A DNA stretch of 11,216 nt from Candidatus Agrococcus pullicola (GCA_019115685.1 DXDC01000444.1:1-11216); one strand, 5' to 3'; shown: positions 1-8,919, numbered from the stretch's first letter. Numbers and translations are program-made. The notes: generated by a model not told the origin, from the sequence alone.

Positions 1-1
1 C

Positions 2-319
2 GTCGAGGTCGGCCGTTCGTGCGCTCGCTCGAACCTGCTCATGACCGCCATCTTCGGCAACGACCCGAACTGGGGGCGGGTCCTCGCGGCGATCGGGACG
101 ACCTCCGCCAGCTTCGACCCCTACGATGTCGACGTATGGTTCAACGGTGTTCGCCTCTGCACGAAGGGTGGCCCCGACAGGCCCCGCGAAGAGTGCGACC
201 TGACGCCGCGGCGCACGCACATCCTCATCGACCTGCACGCCGGTGAGCGCGCAGCGACCATCCTGACGAACGATTTGACGCACGATTATGTCCACGAAAA
301 CTCCGCGTACTCCAGTTAG
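2..319 (+). CDS. argJ: ArgJ, glutamate N-acetyltransferase / amino-acid acetyltransferase, C-terminal part
   Basis: ArgJ moves the acetyl group from N-acetylornithine to glutamate (and in bifunctional forms also uses acetyl-CoA), feeding the cyclic arginine pathway in the cytoplasm. Only about the last 105 residues are present; the 5' end lies outside the window. The frame reads into the family hallmarks [18 protein letters not shown], a central FNGVRLC, the TNDLTHDYV segment and the ArgJ C-terminus HENSAYSS, so the true end is intact. The gene stops 32 nt inside argB, which suggests translational coupling. One oddity: the usual LVKTA or LLKTA just before the FGNDPNWGR block reads LLMTA here, with Met encoded at 41-43 in place of a strongly conserved Lys. 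That could be a natural variant, a damaging change or a sequence error. The identification itself is secure. Confidence 0.95.
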   Translation, partial: VEVGRSCARSNLLMTAIFGNDPNWGRVLAAIGTTSASFDPYDVDVWFNGVRLCTKGGPDRPREECDLTPRRTHILIDLHAGERAATILTNDLTHDYVHENSAYSS

Positions 320-1193
320 CCGCGACGTCGCACGCGCCAAGGCGATAACACTGATCGAGTCGCTGCCGTGGCTCGAGCGATTCCGCGGCGCGGTCATGGT
401 GTTCAAGTACGGCGGCAATGCCATGCTGACGCCCGAGTTGCAGCGTGCGTTCGCCGAAGACGTCGTCTATCTCAGGCACGTCGGCATCAAGCCCGTGGTG
501 GTGCACGGCGGCGGCCCGCAGATCACGAACGCGCTCGAACGTTGGGGCGTCGAGAGCGAGTTCCGCGGCGGCTACCGCGTCACGAGCCGGGAGGCGATGG
601 ACGTCGTGCGCATGGTGCTGACGGGGCAGGTTTCACGCGAGCTCGTGTCGCTCATCAACAGTCACGGGCCGTACGCGGCGTCCGCATCTGGCGAGGATGC
701 AGGGCTCTTCAGCGGAGTGCGGAAGCGTGTCGAGGTCGACGGCGACACGGTCGATCTCGGCCACGTCGGCGACATCGTGGGAGTCGACCCGACGCCGGTG
801 CAGCGACTGCTGGATGCCGACCTGATTCCCGTCGTATCCTCTATCGCTCCCGACCGCGACCGCCCCGGCGACTCGCTGAACGTGAATGCAGACGCCGCGG
901 CAGCTGCACTCGCGATCGCTCTGGGAGCCGAGAAGCTCGTGATCCTGACCGATATCGAAGGACTGTACGGCGACTGGCCGAACCGCGACTCGTTGATCTC
1001 GAGCCTGGACGCAGCCGAGCTCGAGCGGATGCTGCCGAAACTCGAGTCGGGGATGATTCCGAAAATGCGCGCCTGCCTGGACGCCGTGCGCGGAGGTGTC
1101 GCGAAAGCCGCGATCATCGACGGCCGCGAAGAGCATTCCATGCTGCTCGAGATTTTCACCGATGAGGGGTACGGAACGGAAGTCATCGCTTAG
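288..1193 (+). CDS. argB: ArgB, acetylglutamate kinase
   Basis: ArgB phosphorylates N-acetylglutamate with ATP, usually the controlled step of arginine synthesis. The protein has 301 residues, normal for the family. Visible motifs of the amino-acid kinase fold are KYGGNAM (40-46, phosphate-binding Lys), HGGGP (73-77), the substrate-binding NVNAD (198-202), the ATP-site segment ending TDIEGLYGD (221-229) and GMIPKM (255-260). An N-terminal helix precedes the kinase core, and the C-terminus has an [11 protein letters not shown] stretch. In characterised enzymes these two traits go with arginine feedback inhibition, so that is inferred here. The ATG at 288 lacks a clear Shine-Dalgarno sequence and lies inside argJ, so translation probably depends on coupling. 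argD normally follows argB in this cluster; instead a GC-rich hairpin and a regulator gene follow. Confidence 0.97.
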   Translation: MSTKTPRTPVSRDVARAKAITLIESLPWLERFRGAVMVFKYGGNAMLTPELQRAFAEDVVYLRHVGIKPVVVHGGGPQITNALERWGVESEFRGGYRVTSREAMDVVRMVLTGQVSRELVSLINSHGPYAASASGEDAGLFSGVRKRVEVDGDTVDLGHVGDIVGVDPTPVQRLLDADLIPVVSSIAPDRDRPGDSLNVNADAAAAALAIALGAEKLVILTDIEGLYGDWPNRDSLISSLDAAELERMLPKLESGMIPKMRACLDAVRGGVAKAAIIDGREEHSMLLEIFTDEGYGTEVIA

Positions 1194-1203
1194 CGGGGCG
1201 CAC

Positions 1204-1219
1204 CGCGCAGTCATGCGCG
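1204..1219 (+). terminator. GC-rich hairpin just after argB, possible terminator
   Basis: CGCGCA and TGCGCG form a perfect 6-bp stem closed by the tetraloop GTCA, starting 10 nt after the argB stop. No U-tract follows, so it is only a candidate U-less terminator separating arginine genes from the regulator gene downstream. Confidence 0.3.
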
Positions 1220-1261
1220 AACCTCGCCTTGCTCGTCTGCTCGCGAGCCCACCCGCGGCAA

Positions 1262-1277
1262 TGTATCCATAGATGCA
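1262..1277. promoter_or_regulatory. Possible second, weaker regulator half-site pair
   Basis: TGTATC and GATGCA flank a CATA centre as an imperfect palindrome about 48 nt upstream of the strong GntR-type site at 1310-1325. It shares the TGTAT half with that site. It might be an auxiliary operator, but the symmetry is poor. Confidence 0.2.
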
Positions 1278-1288
1278 GATTCTACGCC

Positions 1289-1316
1289 TTGATTTTCTTG
1301 GAAGTTCACTTAGTGT
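1289..1316 (+). promoter_or_regulatory. Candidate promoter of the GntR-prpD-prpB operon
   Basis: TTGATT (1289-1294) and TAGTGT (1311-1316) are separated by 16 nt, in reasonable agreement with housekeeping sigma -35 and -10 elements. The -10 lies inside the palindrome at 1310-1325, the arrangement expected for a self-repressing regulator. Transcription would start near 1323, giving a leader of about 38 nt with a strong AGGAGG before the regulator start. Confidence 0.5.
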
Positions 1317-1325
1317 ATACATTAA
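1310..1325. promoter_or_regulatory. Palindromic operator, FadR/GntR type
   Basis: TTAGTGTATACATTAA is a 16-nt palindrome with a single mismatched pair, centred on GTATAC. FadR-subfamily regulators commonly bind T-GT-N(0-3)-AC-A palindromes, and a gene of that family starts 36 nt downstream. Binding here would cover the candidate -10 element. That this protein binds this site is an inference from position and shape. Confidence 0.55.
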
Positions 1326-1360
1326 CGATTGTCTGCACGAGCGAACCCCGAGGAGGTCCG

Positions 1361-2029
1361 ATGCGCGCGAGCGAAAAGACCTACCGCACCCTCCGAGACG
1401 AGATTCTCGAAGGGAAGTTGCTGCCCGGCACCGTGCTGGCAGAAGTGGAGCAATCGAGCCGTCTGCGAGTGAGCCGTACGCCCATCCGACAGGCGCTCTC
1501 GCGCCTTGTCGCCGACGGGCTGGTCGCGGCGCAGTCTCCGCGGATGCTCGTCGTCACCGACATGGATACCGAGCGCGTCCGTTCGCTCTACGAACTGCGA
1601 TACGCCCTCGAGTCGCACGCCGCTGCGCTCGCGGCCCGCCGCCGCGATACCGCTCCCTTCGAGCGAATTCAGCGCGAGCTGATCGCTGCGCCCGAGCTGC
1701 TGGTCGACAGCGAAGACGGGCTGCGCCGATATTTCAGTATCGTCGACGCGCTGGACGAAGCAATCGATGAAGCGGCAGAGAACTCCTACCTGTCCGCTGC
1801 GCTCGCGAGCGTCCGGCTGCACTCCGCGCGCATACGGCGCCTCTCTCGGCACGACGCCGATCGTTTACGCAACGCGGCGAAAGAGCACCTCCTGGTCGTC
1901 GAAGCGATCCTCGAGAGCGACCCTGAACTTGCAGCGCACGCCACCCACATCCATCTCCGCAACAGCCTCACGAGCGCACTCGCGCGACTCGAGACGCACA
2001 CAGCGGTGTCCTCATCCCAGCGCACCTAG
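1361..2029 (+). CDS. GntR-family (FadR subfamily, FCD domain) transcriptional regulator
   Basis: This 222-residue DNA-binding regulator probably controls the prpD-prpB genes that follow. Residues 1-68 form a winged helix-turn-helix with the typical VSRTPIRQALSRLVADGLV recognition region (38-55). Residues 71-210 fit the all-helical FCD ligand domain (ERVRSLYELRYALE, then EHLLVVEAILESDPELAAHA). The ATG at 1361 is chosen because AGGAGG stands 4 nt upstream and the family N-terminus begins there; the frame stays open to 1229 but that extension is not GntR-like. The FCD metal site looks altered: His176 and a His at 196 or 198 are present, while the Asp and His usually found in the D-x-x-x-H/FH segment align to Val128 and Asp132. 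The ligand is unknown; 2-methylcitrate or a related acid is a reasonable guess from context. It is 27 nt from prpD, so co-transcribed. Confidence 0.88.
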   Translation: MRASEKTYRTLRDEILEGKLLPGTVLAEVEQSSRLRVSRTPIRQALSRLVADGLVAAQSPRMLVVTDMDTERVRSLYELRYALESHAAALAARRRDTAPFERIQRELIAAPELLVDSEDGLRRYFSIVDALDEAIDEAAENSYLSAALASVRLHSARIRRLSRHDADRLRNAAKEHLLVVEAILESDPELAAHATHIHLRNSLTSALARLETHTAVSSSQRT

Positions 2030-2056
2030 CTGCGCTACGTCTCCGAAAGGGCCAGA

Positions 2057-3592
2057 ATGCAATTGCACAACGTTCGTGTCCACCGTTCAGAAGAGAACCT
2101 GGGCCGTGAGGACCAGCTCGCCTGGAAACTCGCTGCTGTCGCAACCGACCCCGTCGACGTCACCGACGAAGTCGTCGACATGGTCATCAACCGCATCATC
2201 GACAATGCGGCAGTCGCGGCCGCCTCGCTGAACAGGGCGCCCATCGTGGCCGCGCGCGGCCAAGCACAGGCGCACGCGGTTTCCCAGGGCGGGGAGGGCG
2301 CCACGGTGTTCGGTCTCGACTCGGATGAGCGCACGAGCCCCGAATGGGCTGCCTGGGTCAACGGTGTTGCAGTGCGAGAGCTCGATTATCACGACACCTT
2401 CCTCGCAGCCGACTACTCGCATCCCGGCGACAACATCCCCGCCGTGCTCGCCGTCGCGCAGCACCGAGCAGCGGTCGACGGACTGAGCGGTCAGGATGTC
2501 GTGCGCGCGATCGCCACCGCGTACGAGGTGCAGGTCGACCTCGTGAAGGCGATCTGTCTGCACAAGCACAAGATCGACCACGTCGCCCACCTCGGCCCCG
2601 CGGCGGCAGCCGGGCTCGGCACGCTGCTCGGGCTCAGTACCGAGACCGTCTTCCAGGCCATCGGCCAGGCGCTGCACACCACGACCGCGACACGGCAGTC
2701 GCGCAAGGGCGAAATCTCCACGTGGAAGGCGCACGCTCCCGCGTTCGCGGGCAAGATGGCTGTCGAAGCGGTCGACCGTGCGATGCGCGGACAGACCAGC
2801 CCGACACCCATCTACGAGGGCGAAGACGGCGTGATCGCCTGGCTGCTCGACGGACCGGACGCGTCCTACGAGGTGCCGCTGCCGGAAGCCGGGGAAGCCA
2901 AGCGGGCGATCCTCGACACCTACACGAAAGAGCACTCGGCCGAGTACCAGGCGCAGGCCTGGATCGACCTGGCCCGTAAACTCCACCGCGAGCACCCGGA
3001 ACTGGTCGGGCAGCCGGAGCGCGTCGCATCCATCGTCATCCACACCTCGCATCACACGCACTACGTCATTGGTTCCGGTGCGAACGACCCGCAGAAGTAC
3101 GACCCGCAGGCATCGCGGGAGACGCTCGATCACTCGATTCCCTACATATTCACGGTTGCGCTGCAGGACGGAGCCTGGCATCACGTCGATTCCTATTCGC
3201 CCGAGCGAGCCGGGCGGCAGGACACCGTGGAACTCTGGCAGAAGGTCACGACCGTCGAAGACGCGGAGTGGACCCGCCGCTACCACTCGCTGAATATCAG
3301 CGAGAAGGCATTCGGCGGCGCCGTCGTGATCACGCTCGACGACGGGACAGAGATTCGCGATGAAATCGCCGTCGCCGACGCGCATCCGCTGGGAGCACGT
3401 CCGTTCGCTCGCGACCAGTACATCGAGAAGTTCCGGACGCTCGCCGAGGGCGTGCTCGAGCCCGCCGAGATCGAGCGATTCCTCGATGTCGTGCAGCGAC
3501 TCCCGGAACTCCAATCGAGCGAACTCGCCGAGCTGAACATCATCGCCGCTCCGGGTGCGCTGACGTCGGGCCCGAACAACGGCATCTTCTAG
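2057..3592 (+). CDS. prpD: PrpD-type 2-methylcitrate dehydratase (MmgE/PrpD family)
   Basis: PrpD removes water from 2-methylcitrate to give 2-methyl-cis-aconitate in the methylcitrate cycle that burns propionyl-CoA; some homologues also act as aconitases. The 511-residue length matches actinobacterial PrpD. Visible family marks are the N-terminal EDQLAWKLA, the [19 protein letters not shown] block (HPGDN 122-126, equivalent to the HPSDN of enterobacterial PrpD), the [14 protein letters not shown] segment near 212-225, and the [16 protein letters not shown] loop (243-258). GAAAGG lies 6 nt before the ATG at 2057. It sits 27 nt after the GntR gene and 18 nt before prpB, so the three form one operon. 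The family is certain. The exact substrate is less so, because no prpC lies beside it and the MmgE/PrpD family also contains other hydratases. Confidence 0.9.
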   Translation: MQLHNVRVHRSEENLGREDQLAWKLAAVATDPVDVTDEVVDMVINRIIDNAAVAAASLNRAPIVAARGQAQAHAVSQGGEGATVFGLDSDERTSPEWAAWVNGVAVRELDYHDTFLAADYSHPGDNIPAVLAVAQHRAAVDGLSGQDVVRAIATAYEVQVDLVKAICLHKHKIDHVAHLGPAAAAGLGTLLGLSTETVFQAIGQALHTTTATRQSRKGEISTWKAHAPAFAGKMAVEAVDRAMRGQTSPTPIYEGEDGVIAWLLDGPDASYEVPLPEAGEAKRAILDTYTKEHSAEYQAQAWIDLARKLHREHPELVGQPERVASIVIHTSHHTHYVIGSGANDPQKYDPQASRETLDHSIPYIFTVALQDGAWHHVDSYSPERAGRQDTVELWQKVTTVEDAEWTRRYHSLNISEKAFGGAVVITLDDGTEIRDEIAVADAHPLGARPFARDQYIEKFRTLAEGVLEPAEIERFLDVVQRLPELQSSELAELNIIAAPGALTSGPNNGIF

Positions 3593-3610
3593 AAGCGGAG
3601 GGTTATCACT

Positions 3611-4510
3611 GTGCTGTACTCCACCACGACCGCGGCCCAGAAGCGAGCCCAGTTTCGAGCTCGTTTGGGGGAGGGGGAACTCCTGCGATTTCCGGGCGCG
3701 TTCAACCCGCTTTCCGCTCGACTCATCGAGCAGAAAGGATTCGAAGGCGTCTACATCTCCGGAGCCGTGCTCTCTGCCGATCTCGGGCTGCCCGACATCG
3801 GCCTGACGACCCAGACAGAAGTCGCCGCCCGCGGCAGGCAAATCGCACGAGTCACCGATCTCCCGGCGATCATCGACGCCGACACCGGATTCGGCGAGCC
3901 GATGAACGTGGCTCGAACCGTGCAGGAGTTCGAGGACGCCGGGCTCGCCGGGTGCCACATAGAGGACCAGATCAACCCGAAGCGCTGCGGCCACCTCGAC
4001 GGCAAACAGGTCGTCGACGAACAGACAGCGGTAAAGCGTATTCGTGCTGCTGTCGACGCACGTCGAGACGAGAACTTCCTGATCGTGGCGCGTACGGATA
4101 TCAGGGCCGCCGAAGGGCTCGACGCGGCGATCGACAGAGCCAAGCGGCTTGTCGACGCAGGAGCCGACGCGGTGTTCCCGGAAGCCATGCGCACGCTCGA
4201 GGAGTTCGAAGCGATGCGCAAGGCCGTCGAGGTCCCGCTGCTGGCCAACATGACAGAGTTCGGCAAAAGCGACCTGTTCTCCGTCGCGCAGCTGCGCGAT
4301 GCGGGTTTGAACATGGTCATCTGGCCGGTGTCGATGCTTCGTATCGCGATGGGCGCGACCGATCGAGCGCTCGATGCGCTGTTGGATGCCGGCCACTTGC
4401 GCGACAAACTCGATGAGATGCAGCACCGTGCAGACCTCTACGATCTGATCGACTATGAGTCCTACAATCGCTTCGACACATCGGTGTTCAACTTCCGAGT
4501 AGAGCGATAA
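3611..4510 (+). CDS. prpB: PrpB-type methylisocitrate lyase
   Basis: PrpB splits 2-methylisocitrate into pyruvate and succinate, the last step of the methylcitrate cycle. The protein has 299 residues, close to characterised PrpB enzymes, with the isocitrate lyase/PEP mutase fold. Signatures seen are PGAFNPLSARLIE (28-40), DADTGFG (89-95, Mg-binding region) and the KRCGH active-site motif (124-128) with the catalytic Cys126. Start is GTG at 3611 with GGAGGG 8 nt upstream. KRCGH separates lyases from PEP mutases and oxaloacetate decarboxylases, so a lyase role is well supported; methylisocitrate rather than isocitrate is preferred from length and from the PrpD neighbour. There is no methylcitrate synthase after it; the next gene is of an unrelated family and has its own promoter. 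Confidence 0.92.
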   Translation: MLYSTTTAAQKRAQFRARLGEGELLRFPGAFNPLSARLIEQKGFEGVYISGAVLSADLGLPDIGLTTQTEVAARGRQIARVTDLPAIIDADTGFGEPMNVARTVQEFEDAGLAGCHIEDQINPKRCGHLDGKQVVDEQTAVKRIRAAVDARRDENFLIVARTDIRAAEGLDAAIDRAKRLVDAGADAVFPEAMRTLEEFEAMRKAVEVPLLANMTEFGKSDLFSVAQLRDAGLNMVIWPVSMLRIAMGATDRALDALLDAGHLRDKLDEMQHRADLYDLIDYESYNRFDTSVFNFRVER

Positions 4511-4548
4511 TCGTTTGATCCGGCGCCGGGACAGCGATGGTCGTGCAG

Positions 4549-4564
4549 TAGATTGACAATCGTG
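4549..4564 (+). promoter_or_regulatory. Candidate leaderless promoter of the DJ-1/PfpI gene
   Basis: TAGATT (4549-4554) matches TANNNT and is followed by exactly 7 nt and then GTG at 4562, with no Shine-Dalgarno sequence in between. In actinobacteria this spacing typically puts the transcript start at the start codon. No convincing -35 element is seen. Confidence 0.5.
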
Positions 4565-5164
4565 AATCGCGTCGACGTGCTGCTGTTCGACGGCTTCGAG
4601 CTGCTGGACGCGTTCGGACCGGTCGAACTCTTCTCGCTCGCAGACGGTTTCGAATGCGTTTTCCACGCCGTGACTCCCGGCCCGGTTCGCAGCTCGCAGG
4701 GTGTGGAGGTCGTGGCGCCGAACCGGCTCAGCGCTCTTCGGGATCCCGACATCTTGCTGGTGCCGGGAGGAAAGGGCACGAGATGGCTGGTGTCGAACGG
4801 CGACTTTCTCGACGAGCTGGTGAGGGTGGCCGCTCTTGCTTCGATGGTGACCAGCGTGTGCACCGGGAGCGCGCTGCTGGCGGCAGCGGGCATCCTCGAT
4901 GGCCATCGAGCGACGTCGAACAAAATGGCGTTCGAGTGGGCGACGAGTTTCGGCGAGGAGATTGACTGGGATGCCAGGTCACGCTGGGTCGAGGATGGCC
5001 GAGTCTGGACCTCCTCGGGTATCTCGGCGGGCATCGACATGGCGTACGCGCTCATTCGAAACCTCGCCGGCGACACCGTCGCAGCGGAAGCCGCGCGCCG
5101 GGGCGAGCTCATCGTGCAGACCAACGCCGATGCCGATCCGTTCGTCGCTGACGACCACTCCTAG
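4562..5164 (+). CDS. DJ-1/PfpI-family protein, isonitrile hydratase-like
   Basis: This is a 200-residue class I glutamine-amidotransferase-like protein of the DJ-1/ThiJ/PfpI superfamily. The N-terminal DVLLFDGFELLDAFGPVE (5-22), ILLVPGG (64-70) and nucleophile elbow TSVCTGSALLAAAGIL (97-112, Cys100) are typical. Asp16, Cys100 and Thr101 line up with residues reported as important in Pseudomonas isonitrile hydratase (Asp17, Cys101, Thr102), so that subgroup is the closest guess; many relatives have unknown substrates. GTG at 4562 is favoured as start because a TANNNT box stands 7 nt before it; a TTG three codons upstream (4553) is the alternative. It lies 51 nt after prpB but seems to have its own promoter. 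No link to propionate chemistry is evident. It lacks the C-terminal AraC helix-turn-helix of longer GATase1 regulators. Confidence 0.85.
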   Translation: MNRVDVLLFDGFELLDAFGPVELFSLADGFECVFHAVTPGPVRSSQGVEVVAPNRLSALRDPDILLVPGGKGTRWLVSNGDFLDELVRVAALASMVTSVCTGSALLAAAGILDGHRATSNKMAFEWATSFGEEIDWDARSRWVEDGRVWTSSGISAGIDMAYALIRNLAGDTVAAEAARRGELIVQTNADADPFVADDHS

Positions 5165-5200
5165 GTCCCTCGTGCGGTGCCGCAGTTCGAACATCGCCTC

Positions 5201-5217
5201 TCCTCCCGTACGGAGGA
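5201..5217. repeat. Short hairpin TCCTCC/GGAGGA beside the larger palindrome
   Basis: TCCTCC (5201-5206) and GGAGGA (5212-5217) form a perfect 6-bp stem with loop CGTAC. It overlaps the first three bases of the 5215-5292 inverted repeat, so the two structures would compete slightly. Function unknown. Confidence 0.35.
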
Positions 5218-5292
5218 CCAAAAAATCGGTCTATGTCGGCGGTCGTCGCCGTATACGCCGATGGCTCTCCGTATAGACCGTTGTTTTGGCCC
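5215..5292. repeat. Imperfect inverted repeat between the DJ-1/PfpI gene and argF
   Basis: The 20-nt arm at 5215-5234 (GGACCAAAAAATCGGTCTAT) pairs with 5273-5292 at 17 of 20 positions. The 38-nt centre holds a second stem, TCGGCG (5236-5241) with CGCCGA (5256-5261), and a competing one, GGCG (5238-5241) with CGCC (5247-5250). The inner stem CGGTCTAT/ATAGACCG is followed on the plus strand by TTGTTTT and on the minus strand by ATTTTTT, so it could terminate transcription in both directions. The near-symmetric ends also resemble a small non-autonomous element. The sequence alone does not decide between these. Confidence 0.6.
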
Positions 5293-5330
5293 CGGCGTAG
5301 GGCGGTTTCGTGTGGCAGGCGCTGTGAGCA

Positions 5331-5345
5331 TAGGCTTGTCGCATG
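5331..5345 (+). promoter_or_regulatory. Candidate leaderless promoter of argF
   Basis: TAGGCT (5331-5336) fits TANNNT and is followed by 6 nt and the argF ATG. There is no Shine-Dalgarno sequence in the gap. The -35 region is weak. This would make argF independent of the catabolic genes upstream. Confidence 0.5.
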
Positions 5346-6263
5346 ACGCGCCACTTCCTCCGCGATGACGATCTCAGCCCCGACGAGCAGCGCCAGGTCA
5401 TCGACCGCGCGATAGCGATGAAGGGCGACCGCTTCGCGGAGCGTCCACTCGAGGGGCCGCAGACCGTCGCCGTCATCTTCGACAAGACGTCGACTCGCAC
5501 CAGGGTTTCCTTCGCGGCAGGCATCAGCGACTTGGGCGGTAGCCCGCTCATCATCAACCCGGGTGAAAGCCAACTGGGAGGCAAGGAATCCGTGGCGGAC
5601 ACCGCGCGAGTGTTCGAACGGATGCTCGCCGCCGTCGTGTGGCGCACCTTTGCCCAGTCGGGGCTCGATGAGATGGCTGCAGGCACGACCATCCCCGTCG
5701 TGAATGCGCTGAGCGATGACTTCCACCCCTGCCAGCTTCTCGCCGACCTCGTCACCGTGAAGGAGCACAGAGGAGAACTCGCGGGCCAGAAACTCGCGTT
5801 CTTCGGCGATACCGCCAGTAACATGGCGCACTCGTACTTGCTCGCTTGCGCCACCGCCGGCATGCACGTCGTGCTGTCGGGGCCCGTGGACGAGGCACCG
5901 CGCGGCGACATCCTTTCAGATGCACAGCGGATTGCGGCCGACACCGGCGGCAGCGCCGGGTTCACAGTAGATGCGCGCGAAGCGGCGGCCGATGCCGATG
6001 TCATCGTGACCGACACATGGGTGTCCATGGGGCAGGAGTCTGAGAAGGACGCGCGTCTTCGTCGATTCGAGACCTACCGAGTTGATGCCGAACTCATGCA
6101 GCAGGCGGCCCAGGATGCGATCTTCCTGCACTGCCTGCCGGCCTACCGCGGTTTCGAGGTCACGGCAGACGTCATCGACGGCCCGCAGTCGGTGATCTGG
6201 GACGAAGCGGAGAACCGCTTGCACGCGCAGAAGGCGCTGCTCGCCTGGTTACTCGAACAGTAG
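5343..6263 (+). CDS. argF: ArgF, ornithine carbamoyltransferase
   Basis: ArgF joins carbamoyl phosphate to ornithine to make citrulline. The 306-residue protein shows the carbamoyl-phosphate motif STRTR (50-54), the HPCQ motif (128-131), the ornithine-loop SMG (228-230) and HCLPA (263-267) with its catalytic Cys, all intact and at normal spacing. The ATG at 5343 is supported by the family N-terminus and by a TANNNT box 6 nt upstream. In the usual actinobacterial order argD precedes argF; here a catabolic block and an inverted repeat do. argR and argG, often next to argF, are also absent: argH follows after 146 nt. No convincing ARG box was recognised nearby, so control by ArgR cannot be shown. 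Confidence 0.97.
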   Translation: MTRHFLRDDDLSPDEQRQVIDRAIAMKGDRFAERPLEGPQTVAVIFDKTSTRTRVSFAAGISDLGGSPLIINPGESQLGGKESVADTARVFERMLAAVVWRTFAQSGLDEMAAGTTIPVVNALSDDFHPCQLLADLVTVKEHRGELAGQKLAFFGDTASNMAHSYLLACATAGMHVVLSGPVDEAPRGDILSDAQRIAADTGGSAGFTVDAREAAADADVIVTDTWVSMGQESEKDARLRRFETYRVDAELMQQAAQDAIFLHCLPAYRGFEVTADVIDGPQSVIWDEAENRLHAQKALLAWLLEQ

Positions 6264-6264
6264 A

Positions 6265-7829
<1,565 letters not shown>

Positions 7830-7834
7830 ACTGA

Positions 7835-8314
7835 TCAGATGCGCCAGAGGTAGGCGGCGGCACCCCACAGCGCTGCGGTGCCGAGGGATGCGAGCGTGCC
7901 GATGATGAAGCGCTCCCGCGACTCCGGTTTGTCGAGTTCGCCGAACCGACCGACCGCCTTGACAGCGACGATGACGGCGAGAGCGACGAACAGTCCGGTC
8001 CCGATGGCGGCTGTCGTGGCCGCCCGTTCGAGCAAGCCGATGATCCATCCGCCGCGCATGGTGCCAGCCGGAGGAGCGAGTGGTTGACGACCTGTTTCCA
8101 GCGGGCTCGTGGGAGGGTCGGCGACCTCGAACGTGAGTTTCACGACGAACCAGCCGTGCACCCACGACGCGATGACAGCCGTTGTGATGACGCCCACTGC
8201 CATCCACTGCGGGATGGGCGGCAGCATCGCGGCAACGACGCATGCGGCGATTGCGATCACGGCGCCGATGGCGGCGATCGTGATGAGCCCCGGGAAGGAT
8301 TTCGCGAAGTTCAT
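7835..8314 (-). CDS. Small membrane protein resembling the C-terminal part of DUF3307 proteins
   Basis: This 159-residue protein has four likely membrane helices, about 10-31, 37-58, 98-118 and 138-157, joined by a proline-rich polar loop (66-86). The second half contains GGWIIGLLER (88-97), KAVGRFGEL (119-127) and ERFIIGTLAS (134-143). From memory of the family, this order (G-x-x-IGxLER, then K-x-x-xRF, then EF/RF-x-IGTL-S) resembles the C-terminal half of DUF3307 proteins, which often sit next to SatD homologues; a profile search is needed to confirm it. Its ATG overlaps the stop codon of the SatD-like gene (ATGA), so the two are translationally coupled and probably act together. No function is known from the sequence. 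Confidence 0.8.
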   Translation of the reverse strand: MNFAKSFPGLITIAAIGAVIAIAACVVAAMLPPIPQWMAVGVITTAVIASWVHGWFVVKLTFEVADPPTSPLETGRQPLAPPAGTMRGGWIIGLLERAATTAAIGTGLFVALAVIVAVKAVGRFGELDKPESRERFIIGTLASLGTAALWGAAAYLWRI

Positions 8315-8919
8315 GTTTTCAGCGTCTCACGAACCTCTGACCCGTTGGCGAAGGCGAGCAGTCGTGCCGCGAGCGGGAAGCCCAGCGCTTCATGACGCAA
8401 CAGCGCGATGCGCGCTCGCTTCGACGCTGCACTGACACTGATGCCCAGTTCTTGTGCGGCAGCCGTGACGCTGCCGAGTTCCTCGACCAGCTCAGCGATG
8501 TCGCGGCCCGAGCTCGTTCGCTTCGAACGGATTCCCTGCAGCAGTGCGAGTCCGGCCTCGGCATCCGCTCCGAGTTCTTCGTCGTCAGCTCGCACGGCGA
8601 TGCCCCAGGGGAGCGGCTTGGCTGCAATCACCGCCTCGCGTGCGAACTCGAATGCCGCACCGTGGGAATCGGCGGCGGTTTCGCCGAGCGTTCCTGCTCC
8701 GACGCCGATGCCGACGTACCAGGCATCATCGCTCATCTCCAGGCTGATCGCTGTCACTGCGGTCGCGCTTTCGCTCACGAACTGCAGTTCGTCCCCTGCG
8801 TAGTGCGCGATCGGCAGCAGTAGGTCGGCTTCGTATGTGTCGCTGAGCTCTCGCATGCGTGCTGCTGCGCGACTTCCGATTCGGCGCGATCCCCGCTGGT
8901 CCGCTGTTATGACGAACAC
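8311..8919 (-). CDS. SatD-like protein with C-terminal helix-turn-helix
   Basis: This is a 202-residue soluble protein. The N-terminus VFVITADQRGSRR followed by an AAARMREL helix, and the AGDELQFV segment, resemble the SatD family, named after a Streptococcus acid-tolerance locus. The last 65 residues (GRDIAELVEELGSVTAAAQELGISVSAASKRAR) look like a helix-turn-helix of the sigma-region-4 or MarR kind, suggesting nucleic-acid binding. GTG at 8919 is preferred because GGGAGG lies 4 nt upstream and the family motif starts there; GTG at 8940 and ATG at 9024 are longer alternatives. It is the first gene of a two-gene operon with the membrane protein. Biochemical role unknown; the family call is from pattern memory. 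Confidence 0.75.
   Translation of the reverse strand: MFVITADQRGSRRIGSRAAARMRELSDTYEADLLLPIAHYAGDELQFVSESATAVTAISLEMSDDAWYVGIGVGAGTLGETAADSHGAAFEFAREAVIAAKPLPWGIAVRADDEELGADAEAGLALLQGIRSKRTSSGRDIAELVEELGSVTAAAQELGISVSAASKRARIALLRHEALGFPLAARLLAFANGSEVRETLKT

Noticed and set aside
1229..1360. Longer start for the GntR regulator
   Set aside because: The extra 44 residues are not GntR-like and would run through the promoter and operator; the ATG at 1361 has a strong AGGAGG.
4518..4530. Terminator after prpB at CCGGCGCCGG
   Set aside because: The palindrome has no room for a loop and no T-run follows.
2087..4906. A 939-codon open frame on the minus strand
   Set aside because: It is the antisense of prpD, prpB and the DJ-1/PfpI gene, held open by GC-rich codon use; the protein is low-complexity and matches no family.
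5165..5342. ARG box for ArgR upstream of argF
   Set aside because: No A/T-rich TGCATA-type or TGAAT-type palindrome could be recognised; the palindrome present has a different sequence.
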